This document shows, one piece after another, positions 1 to 10,923 of a stretch of DNA of 64,000 bases; within the stretch, counting starts at the first letter, position 1, and every line of letters starts with the position of its first letter. Source of the stretch: Verpa conica (taxonomy: Eukaryota; Ascomycota; Pezizomycetes; Pezizales; Morchellaceae); contig JAUFSD010000004.1 of NCBI GenBank assembly GCA_033030425.1, positions 558,001 to 622,000 of the forward strand. Direction: 5' to 3'. Below the pieces are notes generated by a model. The model was given only the letters and a program-made list of their open reading frames with translations, was not told the origin of the DNA and did no database searches. Position numbers and translations under genes: made by a program.

Positions 1-2002
1 TTGGCTGGATTAATTTTAATCTTCTCCCGACGATTCCTCATGATATTCGCCGCTTCAGAACGATTTAACCCCCGCTGACCAATCTCAAAGATAGTCTCGC
101 TGGGTCTGAAGTTTGCTACACGGGCTAACATTCTAACTCTCTCTAGCTCTGTATCTGCTACATCGTCACTAAAGAGTGGATGTGCTGCGCTCCAGCCCTT
201 TTGCGCAACGGTACCTTTCGCACGCTTCACGCTCTCTGCCGAGGCTGTAACCTTTGTCTTCTGGTATAGTTTCTCACCCTTTATCATGACGTTGCGAAGA
301 GATGCGAGTTCACTGTCTTCATCGAGGAGTTTATTAATGTGTTCCATGCACCGCTCCACACTATCGCGGACCAACCCGCCCGTGACGACGTCGGTAGTGT
401 AGTCGAAATCACTTTTTGAGCGGTGTTCGCTATCTTTCCCAAGTACAAGTTTCTTCCCAAGGAAGAGTTGCAAGTCGAGGAGATAGGCTGCATCTTCGCC
501 TCGGACAAGGGAGTATGCCCACCCCTTCTTACCCGCACGGGCGGTACGACCGACACGATGGATGTAAACCTTTGGCTGTGGTGGGAAATCGTAGTTGATG
601 ACGTTGGATAGGAGTGGGATATCGATACCTCTCGCTGCAACATCAGTGACAACAAGAATACTCGTCTCGCCGGCCCTAAACCTTGCAACCTGATTTCGTC
701 GTGCAGTTTGGTCAAGGGTACCGTAGACGTAGGATACTGGGTAGCCACTTGTTGAGATGAGGTGGGAGAGGTACTCAACATGATGCTTTGTGGCGGCGAA
801 AATAATTGTTGAGTGCGGGGATGCGGCTTCATGAGATGATGTGCCTTCAGGGCGTTTCCGCTTTTTTGCGTTGGCACCGGTTGCTGGGGGTTCAGTGGAG
901 GTAATAGGGCCTTGGGGGATTTTAATGACGTCTTGGAGGAGGTGGAGGAGTGCACCTTCTTTTTCAGAGGATTTGACGGTAAAGAAAGCAGATTCGAGGT
1001 CCTGGGAAATTTTAGAATCTGCATCGAGACGAACCAGCGCGGGTTCTTGGAGGCCGGCCTTTGCAAATTCTACTAGACTCTTTGGTAAGGTGGCTGAAAA
1101 GAGGAGTGTTTGGCGGTTTGAAGGGAGGGCGTGGAGGATCTCAGTTAGCTGCGCTGAAAACCCCATTTCGAAGAGGCGGTCAGCTTCGTCGAAAACGATG
1201 TATTGGACCGATTTTAGGTCGAGTTCCATCTCAACTTTCAAGTGAAGAAAACGTCCAGGAGTGGCAATTATGATGTCAGGGTTGGAGGCCATGAAGCCGA
1301 ATTGGTCTTCGAGGCTGTCGCCACCAACAAGGAGACATGGTTTGAGATCGGTGCCGCGGGAGAGCTCTTTTACGACTTTGAGGGTTTGGAGGGCGAGTTC
1401 GCGGGAGGGGGAGAGTATTATTGCTCTTGCACCAACCTAGGGACCAGAGGATTTAGAATATAGTCCAATTGAAATACATTTGTAAATTTAAGAGCCTTGG
1501 AACATACCTTTACACTATGGGCCTTTAATTTCTCGATCATGGGAATAACGAAAGCCGCAGTCTTTCCAGACCCAGTTCTTGCCATCCCGACGACATCAAG
1601 ACCCTCTATTACAAGTGGAATTGTTTTCCTCTGGATAGGTGTCGGCACTGAGAACCCCTTCCTAGTAATCGCCTTCAAAAGTCCCAAATTCAGCCCTTTC
1701 CTCCATATCAATTAGTTATTATATCTACCCTCTAGAGAAAAAGACTAACCCATCTGCTGGAACCCTCCTCCCTTCTTAACAGTCTTCCCCTTCAAATTAC
1801 TCCCCTTTCTATTGCTCGCTGCCTGCTGCGCCGCAATAAAGGCTTCATCCCCATCATCCTCATCCTCGAGAATGTCATTCACACTCTTCTGGGTATGTAG
1901 CCGTCGAGGATTGTATTCTTCAGTATCGCTATCGACACCGAGGGCATTTGATATGTCGAGCTCGAATTCACTCCCCGCGGGAGATGATTCACGCGCTGAC
2001 AT
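1..2002 (-). CDS. DBP10: DEAD-box ATP-dependent RNA helicase Dbp10 (3' end outside window)
   Basis: Nucleolar RNA helicase of the Dbp10/DDX54 family, which acts in 60S ribosomal subunit maturation (family knowledge). Exons on the minus strand are 2002-1750, 1695-1508 and 1436 to the window edge, with introns of 54 and 71 nt and consistent phases. About 626 residues are visible. They show the acidic N-terminal stretch, a Q-motif region (residues 99-106), motif I ARTGSGKT (123-130), motif Ia PSREL (157-161), ATPGR (205-209), the DEAD box (230-233), SAT (261-263), and later ARGIDIP and HRVGRTAR of the second RecA lobe. The GFQQMGLN..AITRKG segment before the Q motif is typical of Dbp10 rather than other DEAD helicases. 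The reading frame is open at position 1, so the C-terminal Dbp10 domain lies outside. The start is the first in-frame ATG, followed by a Ser/Glu-rich leader. Confidence 0.95.
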
Positions 2003-3543
2003 TATATAGCTGGTGGTTGCTGGTAGAGCTTAGGATTTTGAAAATTTGGCAAATATTTTCAGTGGAGGATTGCAGGGTGGTGGGGGAACCCTGGCCCTGA
2101 GGCTGAGAAAGTAGGGTAATAGACGGAATTTACCGAGGTCTGCTAATTGATTTTTAAAGGCTAGATTTGGACATGCTGTTAGATGGGTGAGAATTTACTA
2201 TGAGTAGTACGGCTAATGAGCCACTCAATAGTTTTATCGTATTCAAATACCAAAGATAGCAATGTACCACTCCTACCTAGTTAAGGCTCGCAGCTCTTTC
2301 TAAAAAACCGCGGACTTCAGCCAGTTACAAACTATATATAGCCTTAATTTAATTTATTTCTAGTAGCCACTTCTCTGCGTTAGGCCCGCGCCCGCGGCCT
2401 CTCTTCAAAATCTCCATTATCTATCGCGTACTAAATAATGCTTCTAATTAGTGATCATTTCCCCACTAGGTATAATCCCTATATTGGTTTCCCTTCGTGT
2501 GCTGTTTTTTCTAGGATTATTTTACCTTATGAAAGGCATCAGTGTTCTTTATAACACCTATGGCGGCGATTCTTGTAGTTAGAGTGCTAGGATCATGTCG
2601 AACTGCTTAGGGTTAATGGAGGGGGGGTTGATCTATACTAGTCGAGAATAGAGAGGTGTATGTTTACGTTGGGATAATGCTTGTATTAGGGTAGATCACT
2701 ATGATAGATGAGGCTACTAGTTCTTTGCGAGATTGCACTATACTCTGATCTTTTGAATCACTAGTACTTGTAGAGATTTACATGTAGTAAAAGCAAAAAC
2801 ATCGCCAATAGTATATATAGTGCATAGCGTTTATGGATATTATGGGGAAACTACCAGTCCCCCAGAAAGGTAGGTTATTAATTGTAGTCGTTATGCATTC
2901 TGTGAAACTGTTACTCCGGCCTGGCCCTCTATGTACTTATGATCAATTCATTTATACTCTGGCTTGGCCTGGCCTTAATAGTCAATAACTCTAACTTCTA
3001 TGACTTATTACCACCTACATTTCCCTCCACCCCTGTACCCTAACTATCAACAATATCATAATCACCACTATAGCCACAGGAAGCCAAATAAAGACCAACC
3101 ATTTCACCCATTAAGAATATTCTAGCTGGGTTATCTCGTGTGGATTATCTGAGATGTTACGCCTAATTTTCGGGGTAGTTAAATACACCTGGGTCTTATT
3201 AGGTCCTGGACGAGTGATATATATACTGGTAATTATACTGGCTAGAATGAATCCTACATAGTTGTGAACTCACTCCAAACCTGCACCTATGACTTGTTAC
3301 TAGTAAACTCATACCAAAAAAAAATAGGAGAAAAGTCTGAATTCTATTCGTTCTTTTTGATCTCCAACAGCTAAGAAAAAAAGGACCAAGAGCACTAAAA
3401 CATCTACGCCAGAGAGGTATGTATGTAAAAAATAAACCAATGTCCCCTTTCCATCCATCCACCCATATTCAGTGTATTACACCAGCCTAAACCTAGCTGC
3501 GAGGTAAAATAATATAGCATCTTGATCCAACTATATATATACT
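2003..3543. other. intergenic, AT-rich; no gene recognised
   Basis: This stretch holds the DBP10 promoter side and the 3' flank of the V-ATPase subunit f gene. Both strands are dense in stops and TA-rich. I see no conserved coding signal, tRNA or clear repeat. Confidence 0.6.
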
Positions 3544-4100
3544 CTATGATAGTTGGATCGCTGATCGCTGTCGACTGTGAAGCCATGCCTGGCCTGAACA
3601 GAATACAAGGAACCCCTAGATTTATCGATTACGGTCAGCTTATATATATCGTAGACCCGAGGGGGGGGGGGGGCACAAACAATGTATACAACGACAGCAC
3701 CGAATATAGTAGCAGCAACGCTCTTACCATCCTCCGGGTCGCCCGTGGAACCCATCATTGATTCATGTCTGTTATCCAGGTCGTGTTAGTAAACCTTGCT
3801 TTGGTTTTCGTCCGGTGAATTGGCTTAGAAGCAAGGGGGTGAAATAAGCTCACCCAGACTTGAAAAGTGCCCCGAGGGCGCTGAGGATGAGGATGGCAAA
3901 TACGGAAATGACAATGCTGGGGAAAAGTGGACACGTTAGTCGATCTGGGAGACACTTCAGTGGCTAGTAATGTGAGGGTGGGGTTACCATGACCAGGCAG
4001 TAAATCTAATTTAGACAGACCACGTTAGCAAGCTTCCATGAGAGGTTTTCCAGCTGGCACGAAAGAAATAGGGGAAGTACGCGGAGAAGAGGGGCTTCAT
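3544..4100 (-). CDS. V-ATPase Vo subunit f (RNASEK / yeast YPR170W-B family), five small exons
   Basis: Small two-helix membrane protein of the V-ATPase Vo sector, the fungal counterpart of RNASEK (family knowledge). Exons on the minus strand are 4100-4081, 4005-3988, 3916-3854, 3768-3681 and 3615-3544. They total 261 nt and encode 86 residues, and every phase agrees. The translation has a first hydrophobic helix (SCIVISVFAILILSALGALF), then the family signature loop HESMMGSTGDPEDG, a second helix (AATIFGAVVVYIGFLVFC) and a short basic tail ending RSAIQLS. Helix-loop-helix order, the NHES/GHES..DPEDG loop and the length match the yeast protein. Exon 2 is only 18 nt, and intron 4 contains a run of 13 G (plus strand). 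The gene is divergent from TFG1 across 348 bp. The first exon (MKPLFS) is the least certain part; the last three exons are strong. Confidence 0.85.
3661..3673. repeat. G13 homopolymer inside intron 4 of the subunit f gene
   Basis: Thirteen consecutive G on the plus strand (C on the coding strand), starting a few bases after the splice donor at 3680. It may be polymorphic in length. Confidence 0.9.
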
Positions 4101-4448
4101 AGTAGTATACTGGCGTTAGTTTTGGCTGAGGGGCGTGGAGGTGGCTGCGAAGTGACTACTCGTAAGGACTTTGCCCGTTCGTTGATGTTATTTGGTGCTG
4201 CGCGCTGGTGACGAGTGAGGTCGATACCGAAGTCTTGGCGGTCCAGAGGCGCGACATTCGGCTTACATAACCAGGGAGGCTGAGATCCTGTTTGAGTCAC
4301 GTCAGTCACTCAGTCAGCGGTAAGGCAGTCTTTCCACCTCCAGTATATCATCGACATTACTCCGCTATCACGTCAAACAGCCCTTCAAACAACAACATCA
4401 ACTCTCGATCAAGCCTGATACTATCGGGGAATAATCAGCTTTTGTATC
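4101..4448. promoter_or_regulatory. divergent promoter region between V-ATPase subunit f and TFG1
   Basis: 348 bp separates the start codons of two divergently transcribed housekeeping genes. No canonical TATA box was identified, so the assignment rests on gene arrangement only. Open frames here show no conserved protein. Confidence 0.5.
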
Positions 4449-6860
4449 ATGGCTTCTCCTGCTCCTGCTGCCGCTACGGCCCCGAATGGTGCTCCTCGGC
4501 CAGTAGCTCGTAGAAGACCGGTAAACGACAATCCACTCGTCCAGCGCCAAAAACGCCCTCGTCCAGCTCCCGGTATTCGTCCTTCCGCCGCTGCTATAGC
4601 AGCTGGGGCGACCGTTACCGCCCCTCGCCATGCTTCAACGCCCCCAACCGCTCCCGTCACTGCTACTACCACCGCCGCTTCTACTGCTCCCGTTAAGGAG
4701 GAGGAAGAGGAGGTTCAATGGCTAGAGTATCAACTCACCACTACAAAAGCTTCCCTCATGAAGGGCTTTCGTCACCATGTAATGCGCATGCAGTCAAAAC
4801 GCATTGTTGATCCTCTCAATCCCAAGGAATTCACGAGACCGGTAAAGCTCCATAGACGAGATCCAAGAGCGCCGCTCCAGGGCGCGAAGGAAGAGGCAGC
4901 GGCGAATGCAGTTGCTGCTGCACAACAAGCTGCGGAAGAAGAAGAAAAGGCAAAGAACCAGGCAGAGCAGGATAAGAAGGATGCGGATAAAGCTGCCGCT
5001 TTGGAAAAGATCGCGCCCTATGGTGGCGCGCAGAAGCAGAAGAAAAACGCGTTCCAGAAGAAGACACAGCAGGTTTACAAGTCCAATGATGCAGAGAAGA
5101 AGCTCCGTTATGAGGAGTTCTTCCCATGGTTTATTGAAGACTTTGACAATAAGAATACGTGGGTTGGACAGCTCGAGAGCTCACTGAGTAAAGGTGTATT
5201 TGCAATGTTTGTGCTGGACGATGGCGCGTTTAAGATGGTTCCTATTGAGAAATGGTACAAGTTCACGGAGAAGAACAAATTCAAGACTATGACGTCTGAG
5301 GAGGCGGAGGTAGTGATGAAACAAAATGCAAGACCACCACGATGGCTGATGAACCGGGCAGAAGAGAAAGAGCGGGAGCGGAGACAACTAGAGGAGAATG
5401 CGAGGGCTTCAAAAAAGCTATTCACGAGGAAAGGCGATAGACTACCAAAAGCAGAAACAGACGCAGATGATCTTGACTTTGACGATGATCAGTTCGCTGA
5501 TGACGAGGAAGCCCCTATTATGGAAGGGGAAGAACATGAGAACAAGGAAATTGAGGTAATATTAAACATACACTCCTTGCTTCTTACTCGCAATTGCTCA
5601 AAAAAGCTACTCCACTGCAGAATCGTATCAAAAAGGAGCAACTGTCTGCGAATTTCTTTGACGCCCGTGGCGAGCGCGAATATGAGGAGGAAGAGAAGGA
5701 GAAGAAAAAACTTGAGGCTGTCCGACGAAAGCATGGTAAAAAGGTGAAGAAGGCGCTCATGAACCGCGAGGGTAATTACACATACGAAACGGACTCTGAC
5801 GCAGATCCTTATGCTTCAACAGTAAGTCATCCTATCAAGATGCGGAATTCTAAAATCTACGTTTTCTATGGTCCTATACTAACCCTCTGCCTTGCACATA
5901 GGACGAAGAGTCCGATGATGAAGAGGAAGAAGCTCGTAAACAAGAAGAAGCCAAAAAAGCCGAGGAAGCCAAAAAGACCGAAGCAGCTGAAAAAGAAGCA
6001 CTCGAGAAATTGGTCGCCGATAAGGCTGCTGAGAAGGCTGCTGCTGCAAAAGCTCCACCTCCTTCTACCTCAACCTCTATATCTACCCCCACATCTACCC
6101 CCGCCCCCTCCGACCCTAAAGCAGTAAAACCTGTTCCACCCAAGAAATCTACACAAACAGCTGGTACACCCACCCCCCTCCCCACCCCTGGGCAGAAGAC
6201 AACCCAACTTAAACGTGCAGGCTCACCGAACCTCTCCGGGATCGAGTCTGGAGCTGAATCGAGAAAGAAGCCGAAGAAGAGTCAGGCACCAAAGCCGGGC
6301 ACGAGTACGTTGCCAGTAGGTACAGATAAGAAGAGTATCGTGAAGCTTAAGGTCCCTCCCGAGAATCTCCAGCAAATCTCATCTTCTACACCCTCCCCAT
6401 CACCTCCACCGCCAGCGGGTATGAGCCAGAAGAAACGCAAGAATGACGGCAATGCAACCGCAGATGAGAAGGCAGGGGATATGAGTGATGGGCCGGGGAG
6501 CAAGAAGCAGAGGATTAAACTCATGTCTGGAGGGCGCGCGCTGTCGCCGAGTGCAGCGGCTAGTAGACAGGGGAGCCCTGCACCGGGTGGTGCTGATGGT
6601 ATATTATCCTGCTTAGTGACAATCGTTGCCATAACTATTCGAGAGTTTACTAACTTGATTATTCAACAGCATTCATAACAGATGAAGAAATCAAGAGTCT
6701 CCTGTCGAGTAACCCGGGAGGTGTGACAGTGAAGTTTATTGCAGATAAGTTTAAGGCGAGAGTTAAGAATGATGAAGTTAAGAAAAGACTTGTGGCGAGT
6801 ATTAAGAGGTTGACGGTTACCAGTGATAGGAAAACTTACCATTTGAAGGAAGATGTTTAA
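4449..6860 (+). CDS. TFG1: TFIIF alpha/large subunit (Tfg1/RAP74 family)
   Basis: General transcription factor IIF large subunit, which binds RNA polymerase II and stabilises the preinitiation complex in the nucleus. Exons are 4449-5555, 5621-5821, 5902-6598 and 6670-6860 (introns 65, 80 and 71 nt), giving 731 residues. The N-terminal dimerisation region (about residues 85-300) carries the family segments VQWLEYQLTTTKASLMKGF, FPWFIEDFDNKNTWVGQLES and the KMVPIEKWYKF strand. It is followed by an acidic, charged middle with Lys/Glu-rich and Pro/Ser/Thr-rich tracts. The last about 63 residues (from FITDEEIKSLLSS to YHLKEDV) form the C-terminal winged helix that contacts the Fcp1-type phosphatase in homologues. 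Assignment rests on both conserved ends in order. The start is the first ATG of the long frame, opening with an Ala/Pro-rich leader. Confidence 0.95.
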
Positions 6861-7573
6861 GGCATTCATAGAGAGTGCTCTGTAGGGGTTGCTATTAATT
6901 TGCCTACTTGTTTCGTTCAGCCCCCTCATGTCCGCTCGGATTTTCAGTTGCTTATTACGATACGATGATATGGCTGAATTAATATGAGGGATGTGTATTC
7001 CTAGTTATGGGTCTTTTTTTCATTTTCCTATGGTTGATTAGTTGGTACTTGGACTGGGTCAGTAGCTTAGAGAAGTGGTTTGTGCCTGGATGCAGTATAT
7101 ATAATTTAGTGCCGGTTTCTATGCCATTGTTTCCTGGCGAGTGATAGGCTATGAGACTTTACTTGGCTGGATATGTCTATCAGTTTGCGTGTTAAGATTA
7201 ATTGATGGTTGGCTAGAAGTGCTAGGAGAGGTTGCTTTATAAAGTTGAGCCCTGGTATTTCTCTCTATTTTATTACTTTTAAGTGATAGGAAAGAGCTAG
7301 GATTGGGTACTTAAAAGTATTCAGTGGTATATCAATCTCTCACTTTACGCACCTACGAGTGATAGTATGTGGTTAAAGGCGAATAATGAATGAATTTATC
7401 ATAAATACATGAAGCCGTTAAAGGCGAATAGGCATAACAGTAGTTAGAATTTTCTCATTTCATTCTACTATTATCATATGGTAAAGAAAGCTACAAATTC
7501 AAGGAACAGTGTTTATATAGATATGCATCTATTCTAAACTAGATGTGATTTGCACAAATAAGATTACAAAAAC
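6861..7573. other. convergent 3' intergenic region; nothing recognised
   Basis: It lies between the ends of TFG1 (+) and the DUF2235-GTPase gene (-). It is AT-rich with no conserved frame and probably holds both 3' untranslated regions. Confidence 0.6.
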
Positions 7574-10500
7574 CTATGAAAAAAAGCCCAAACCAGTTAC
7601 GACTCCTCCAACAACATTTTTAGTACCATCAAGCACACTTATTCCAATGTTCTCTATAAATGTTTCAGCACCCCCCAGTCCAGTCTCAATAGTATCAATC
7701 AACTTCATCTGTAAGCTTCCAATCGACTTATCCTTTGGTGACCGATCCTGCTCTGAGAGAAAGGACCTGATTTTCGAATGTACTGTTTTCTGTCTGTTGT
7801 CTGTACCAAGCGTATACCACGTACAAGCCAGCTCAATAGCGGCTGATTGCAAAGGCTGTATGATTCCTCCCAACGATTTTCCAAGGAACTGCTGGCGATA
7901 GAAAGCACGAGCCATGACAATGATGGTATCTACCATACATAGCAAGATTAAATCCCCCGGAATTTCCGTATTCCATAGGTTCGCTGGGTGTTTATCAAGG
8001 TCGCTCCATGCTTTTCCAAGTAGGGACTGTATGAATTTACCATCACCGGGGAAGCGCATAGCAAAGCTTTCAAGGATTGGCTCCATAAGAAGCCGAGAAA
8101 GCCTTGGCTCATCTTTTGCGCTACGACGGAAGACGATCCTGTCCCCCTCGAATTTACTCTTATACCATATCGTATATGCTCGAACACTTTCGTTAGTGGC
8201 AAGGGCAACCTTAGGCTTGACCGAGGCCCTCTGGGCTTTTATTTGTGTAAGCTGAACAGTGGTGTCCTTGAGATTTCGAAAAGTCACTGAGAGGAGACTT
8301 TTGATGGTATTAAGGTCTGTAAAGCGTATCTTAGATGTTTACCATAATAACTGGGAACTTAAAACAGTGGACTTACTGCTTCCAACAGACACAAAGCCCC
8401 GGGGAGAGAGTTGCTTCAGATCTTCCTTTTTTTTTCCAATTACTTGGTTGAAGCGTTCCTCCACCTTCTGCTCATCGAGTATACGTTCCTTGGCCAGATC
8501 CTTCCGAATTCTATTTTTCAACTCATCCTCCTTCATGAGAACGACAACTACTGGGATATCCCCGAAATTTAGATTGAAAAAATTCTTCTCTGAGGCTTCT
8601 GTTTCATCCTCGGTGCAATCGAGGCAGTACCTAGTTATTACAGTTACTAAATTTTTTGCTCAAACTAATGCTTGCGACAAGAAAGCACTTACCAAATAGC
8701 ATGGAGCTGACTCTCTGGATCTGTCTTTTCCCTGTACTGAGTCACAAACTTCTCTACAGACCCAAATCCGTCGCTGCCACCAGTTCCAAAGCCGTCCGAG
8801 TAGTGTATGCGCATCAAGTCATTTTCAGGTATTAACACAGGCGTACCAATATCTGGAGAAACCGATTTATCGATCTCTGAGACCTAATAATTATGAGTAA
8901 GCTAGAACTGTCATAGTATATGAATGGGCCCATACAACTGCTCCTACTAGTGGTGCCCCCCCTTTAGGGTCTCCTTTGGCCCACTTTCCAAATGTCCTGC
9001 TTATAAGAGATGATTTCCCAATACCTGGTCGACCATAAACCAAGAGACGCATATGCTCAACAGATGAGTTTTCTTTCAGAATAATTTCCACAGTCTGGTT
9101 TTCCCACCATGGTACTACCGTCTGTGTAATATTTAGATGCCGATCACGAATAAAATTAAGGAAATATCTCCACTCGTATAGTTGAATGCGGAGAGATAAA
9201 CTGATATCGAAGATTAAATAGTTCGACGGATGCAAGAATACCTTAGGCTTAGCGCTTTGGAGGTATGGTGGAGTCGTAAGATACGCTGGATAATTCCGAG
9301 GCGTGTCCAGGGGTCCCCAGCTGGTTTCATTCAGGTATAGCTTGAACTTATCACCACCTTCATGGTATTCCATCATGTCGAACATTCTCATTGCCGTTTC
9401 ATGAGGTGACTCGATAAAGTTGACCTTACCCGAGAATAGAATACCATATCGTTCCTTCTCATTATCAAGCACTAATCCCTTGTCCATTGCAGCGCATATC
9501 ATCCATTGCAAGGGCCATAGACCCAGTCCTTGACGTTCCGAACCTCCTCCAATATCATGGTGAAACCCTAAGAACCAAGCCTCTACATAACTATAGTCGG
9601 CAGATTTCGCATCAGACTTCCAGAGAGTTGGGTTGAAAAGAGGTCTGCCCTCATTGAGTGCTAGGGCGTGACGGAAGTGGTCAACAATATGAGGTGCATC
9701 CTGCTCAAAGTCGATGATTGGGATTCCATGATTGAATGTGTTATGAACTGGAAGTTGAAATACGGCTTTGACAGTATCGAAAGCACCGATAAAGCGGACG
9801 CGAGGAGATGGTTTACAGAAAGACCTTTCCAAATTAGATAAAGTTAACTTCAAATGATAATACAATAGGCTGCTTACAGTAGATCCTTAGGATAATCAGA
9901 CTACGCATATAAGCTAATGTTAGTAAATAATAAAACTAACGTGTTTCTGCAAGTTCCATTGTTGTCCTATGGGGTAAGGTTATACATAGTAAGGTCCCAA
10001 CTTTACCCCGTACGCTTTTATATCACTAGTATAGGCTAGATAGGCCAAATATAAATAAATCACTTACCTGGCCCATGAGCTTAGCCTTCATTGTAACCTC
10101 TGAGTATCTTCGTAGTAGTTCGTAAAATCGATCGTCGAAACCCTTATCCGTACTCATATGTTCCCCCTTTATCAAGCCAACATACTGTAGCATGGACGCG
10201 AGTGCGCGAACTATAACTATGGGAGATGTTAGGTAGCTTTCTACAGGGGGTAGATCTATTATATCCTTACAAGCTCCACGACTAAAACCAAACATATATA
10301 TTTCATCCTTCTCCCCTTGCTTCAACTCTTCGCAGCAAACCTAGCTTCCTTTGTATTAGATAATCGCTATCCGGAATTTTATTTTTAAGATCTAACCTTA
10401 TAGGCTTTTTTTAGAATGTCCAAGTAGCCTATAAACCCCATGCTTAGTTCTAAAGACTTATTCATTAGGATGGTCTCATATACGCTACCTTCTCCAGTGG

Positions 10501-10923
10501 CGCCTTGAAAAGTCGAAGTTGCCCTCACAACCAAGTGCATTCCAGGATAGTCGATATTTGTTGGCCTTGCGCTCTCTGTTGTCCCAACTCCCTGGAAGTA
10601 ATGCGCACGCTAATATAATTAAAATATTTATATTAGGCCACTCAACCCTTTTGTAAGAAAGCTAAGACTCTTTACCTGGTCAAAACCCTTTCCAGCCGAA
10701 TCCTCAACACTCCCATTCTTAACCATGTCATTTATTGACTTTACCGAATCAGCAGCCCCACCCAAGGCTCCTATGATAAAACATCAATATCTATTAACAA
10801 GATCATGTCTATTAGGACTTGAGACTTACCCTTAATCGCGTCATATGAGCCCTCAGATGTATCCCAGGTTCCATCAACACATATGATTAGTCGCACAGGC
10901 AAAAGAACGGCCCCGGAAGACAT
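7574..10923 (-). CDS. DUF2235 alpha/beta-hydrolase fused to a P-loop GTPase-like domain
   Basis: Minus-strand exons are 10923-10830, 10770-10676, 10609-10397, 10340-10271, 10216-10068, 9966-9941, 9824-8936, 8883-8693, 8630-8377 and 8316-7574. They total 2724 nt (907 residues) and all phases agree. Residues 12-21 (LIICVDGTWD) begin a DUF2235 (Tle1-like) hydrolase domain. The nucleophile elbow GFSRGA is at 152-157 (Ser154), RFIGAFDTV at 226-234, RHALALNE at 267-274 and FHHDIGGG at 303-310. This family includes type VI secretion phospholipase effectors; the substrate here is unknown. A Walker A motif GRPGIGKSS follows at 480-488, then HYSDGFGTG (539-547), LHAIWYCLD and VVVVLMKEDEL, the order seen in fungal AIG1/MMR_HSR1-like GTPases. 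The G4 position reads MKED, not NKxD/TKxD, so guanine specificity is doubtful. The C-terminal 250 residues end in a Gly-rich hydrophobic tail (VVGGVVTGLGFFS). The 26-nt exon 6 and the donor at 8935 (a second in-phase donor lies 12 nt upstream in the exon) are the weak points. Confidence 0.85.

Noticed and set aside
284..1066. 260-codon minus-strand open frame
   Set aside because: It is another frame of the DBP10 coding strand. The DBP10 frame there carries the helicase motifs.
5588..5620. alternative acceptor AAAAAAG at 5606 for TFG1 intron 1
   Set aside because: It breaks the reading frame. CTGCAG at 5620 restores phase and gives the conserved NRIKKEQLSANFFDARGE.
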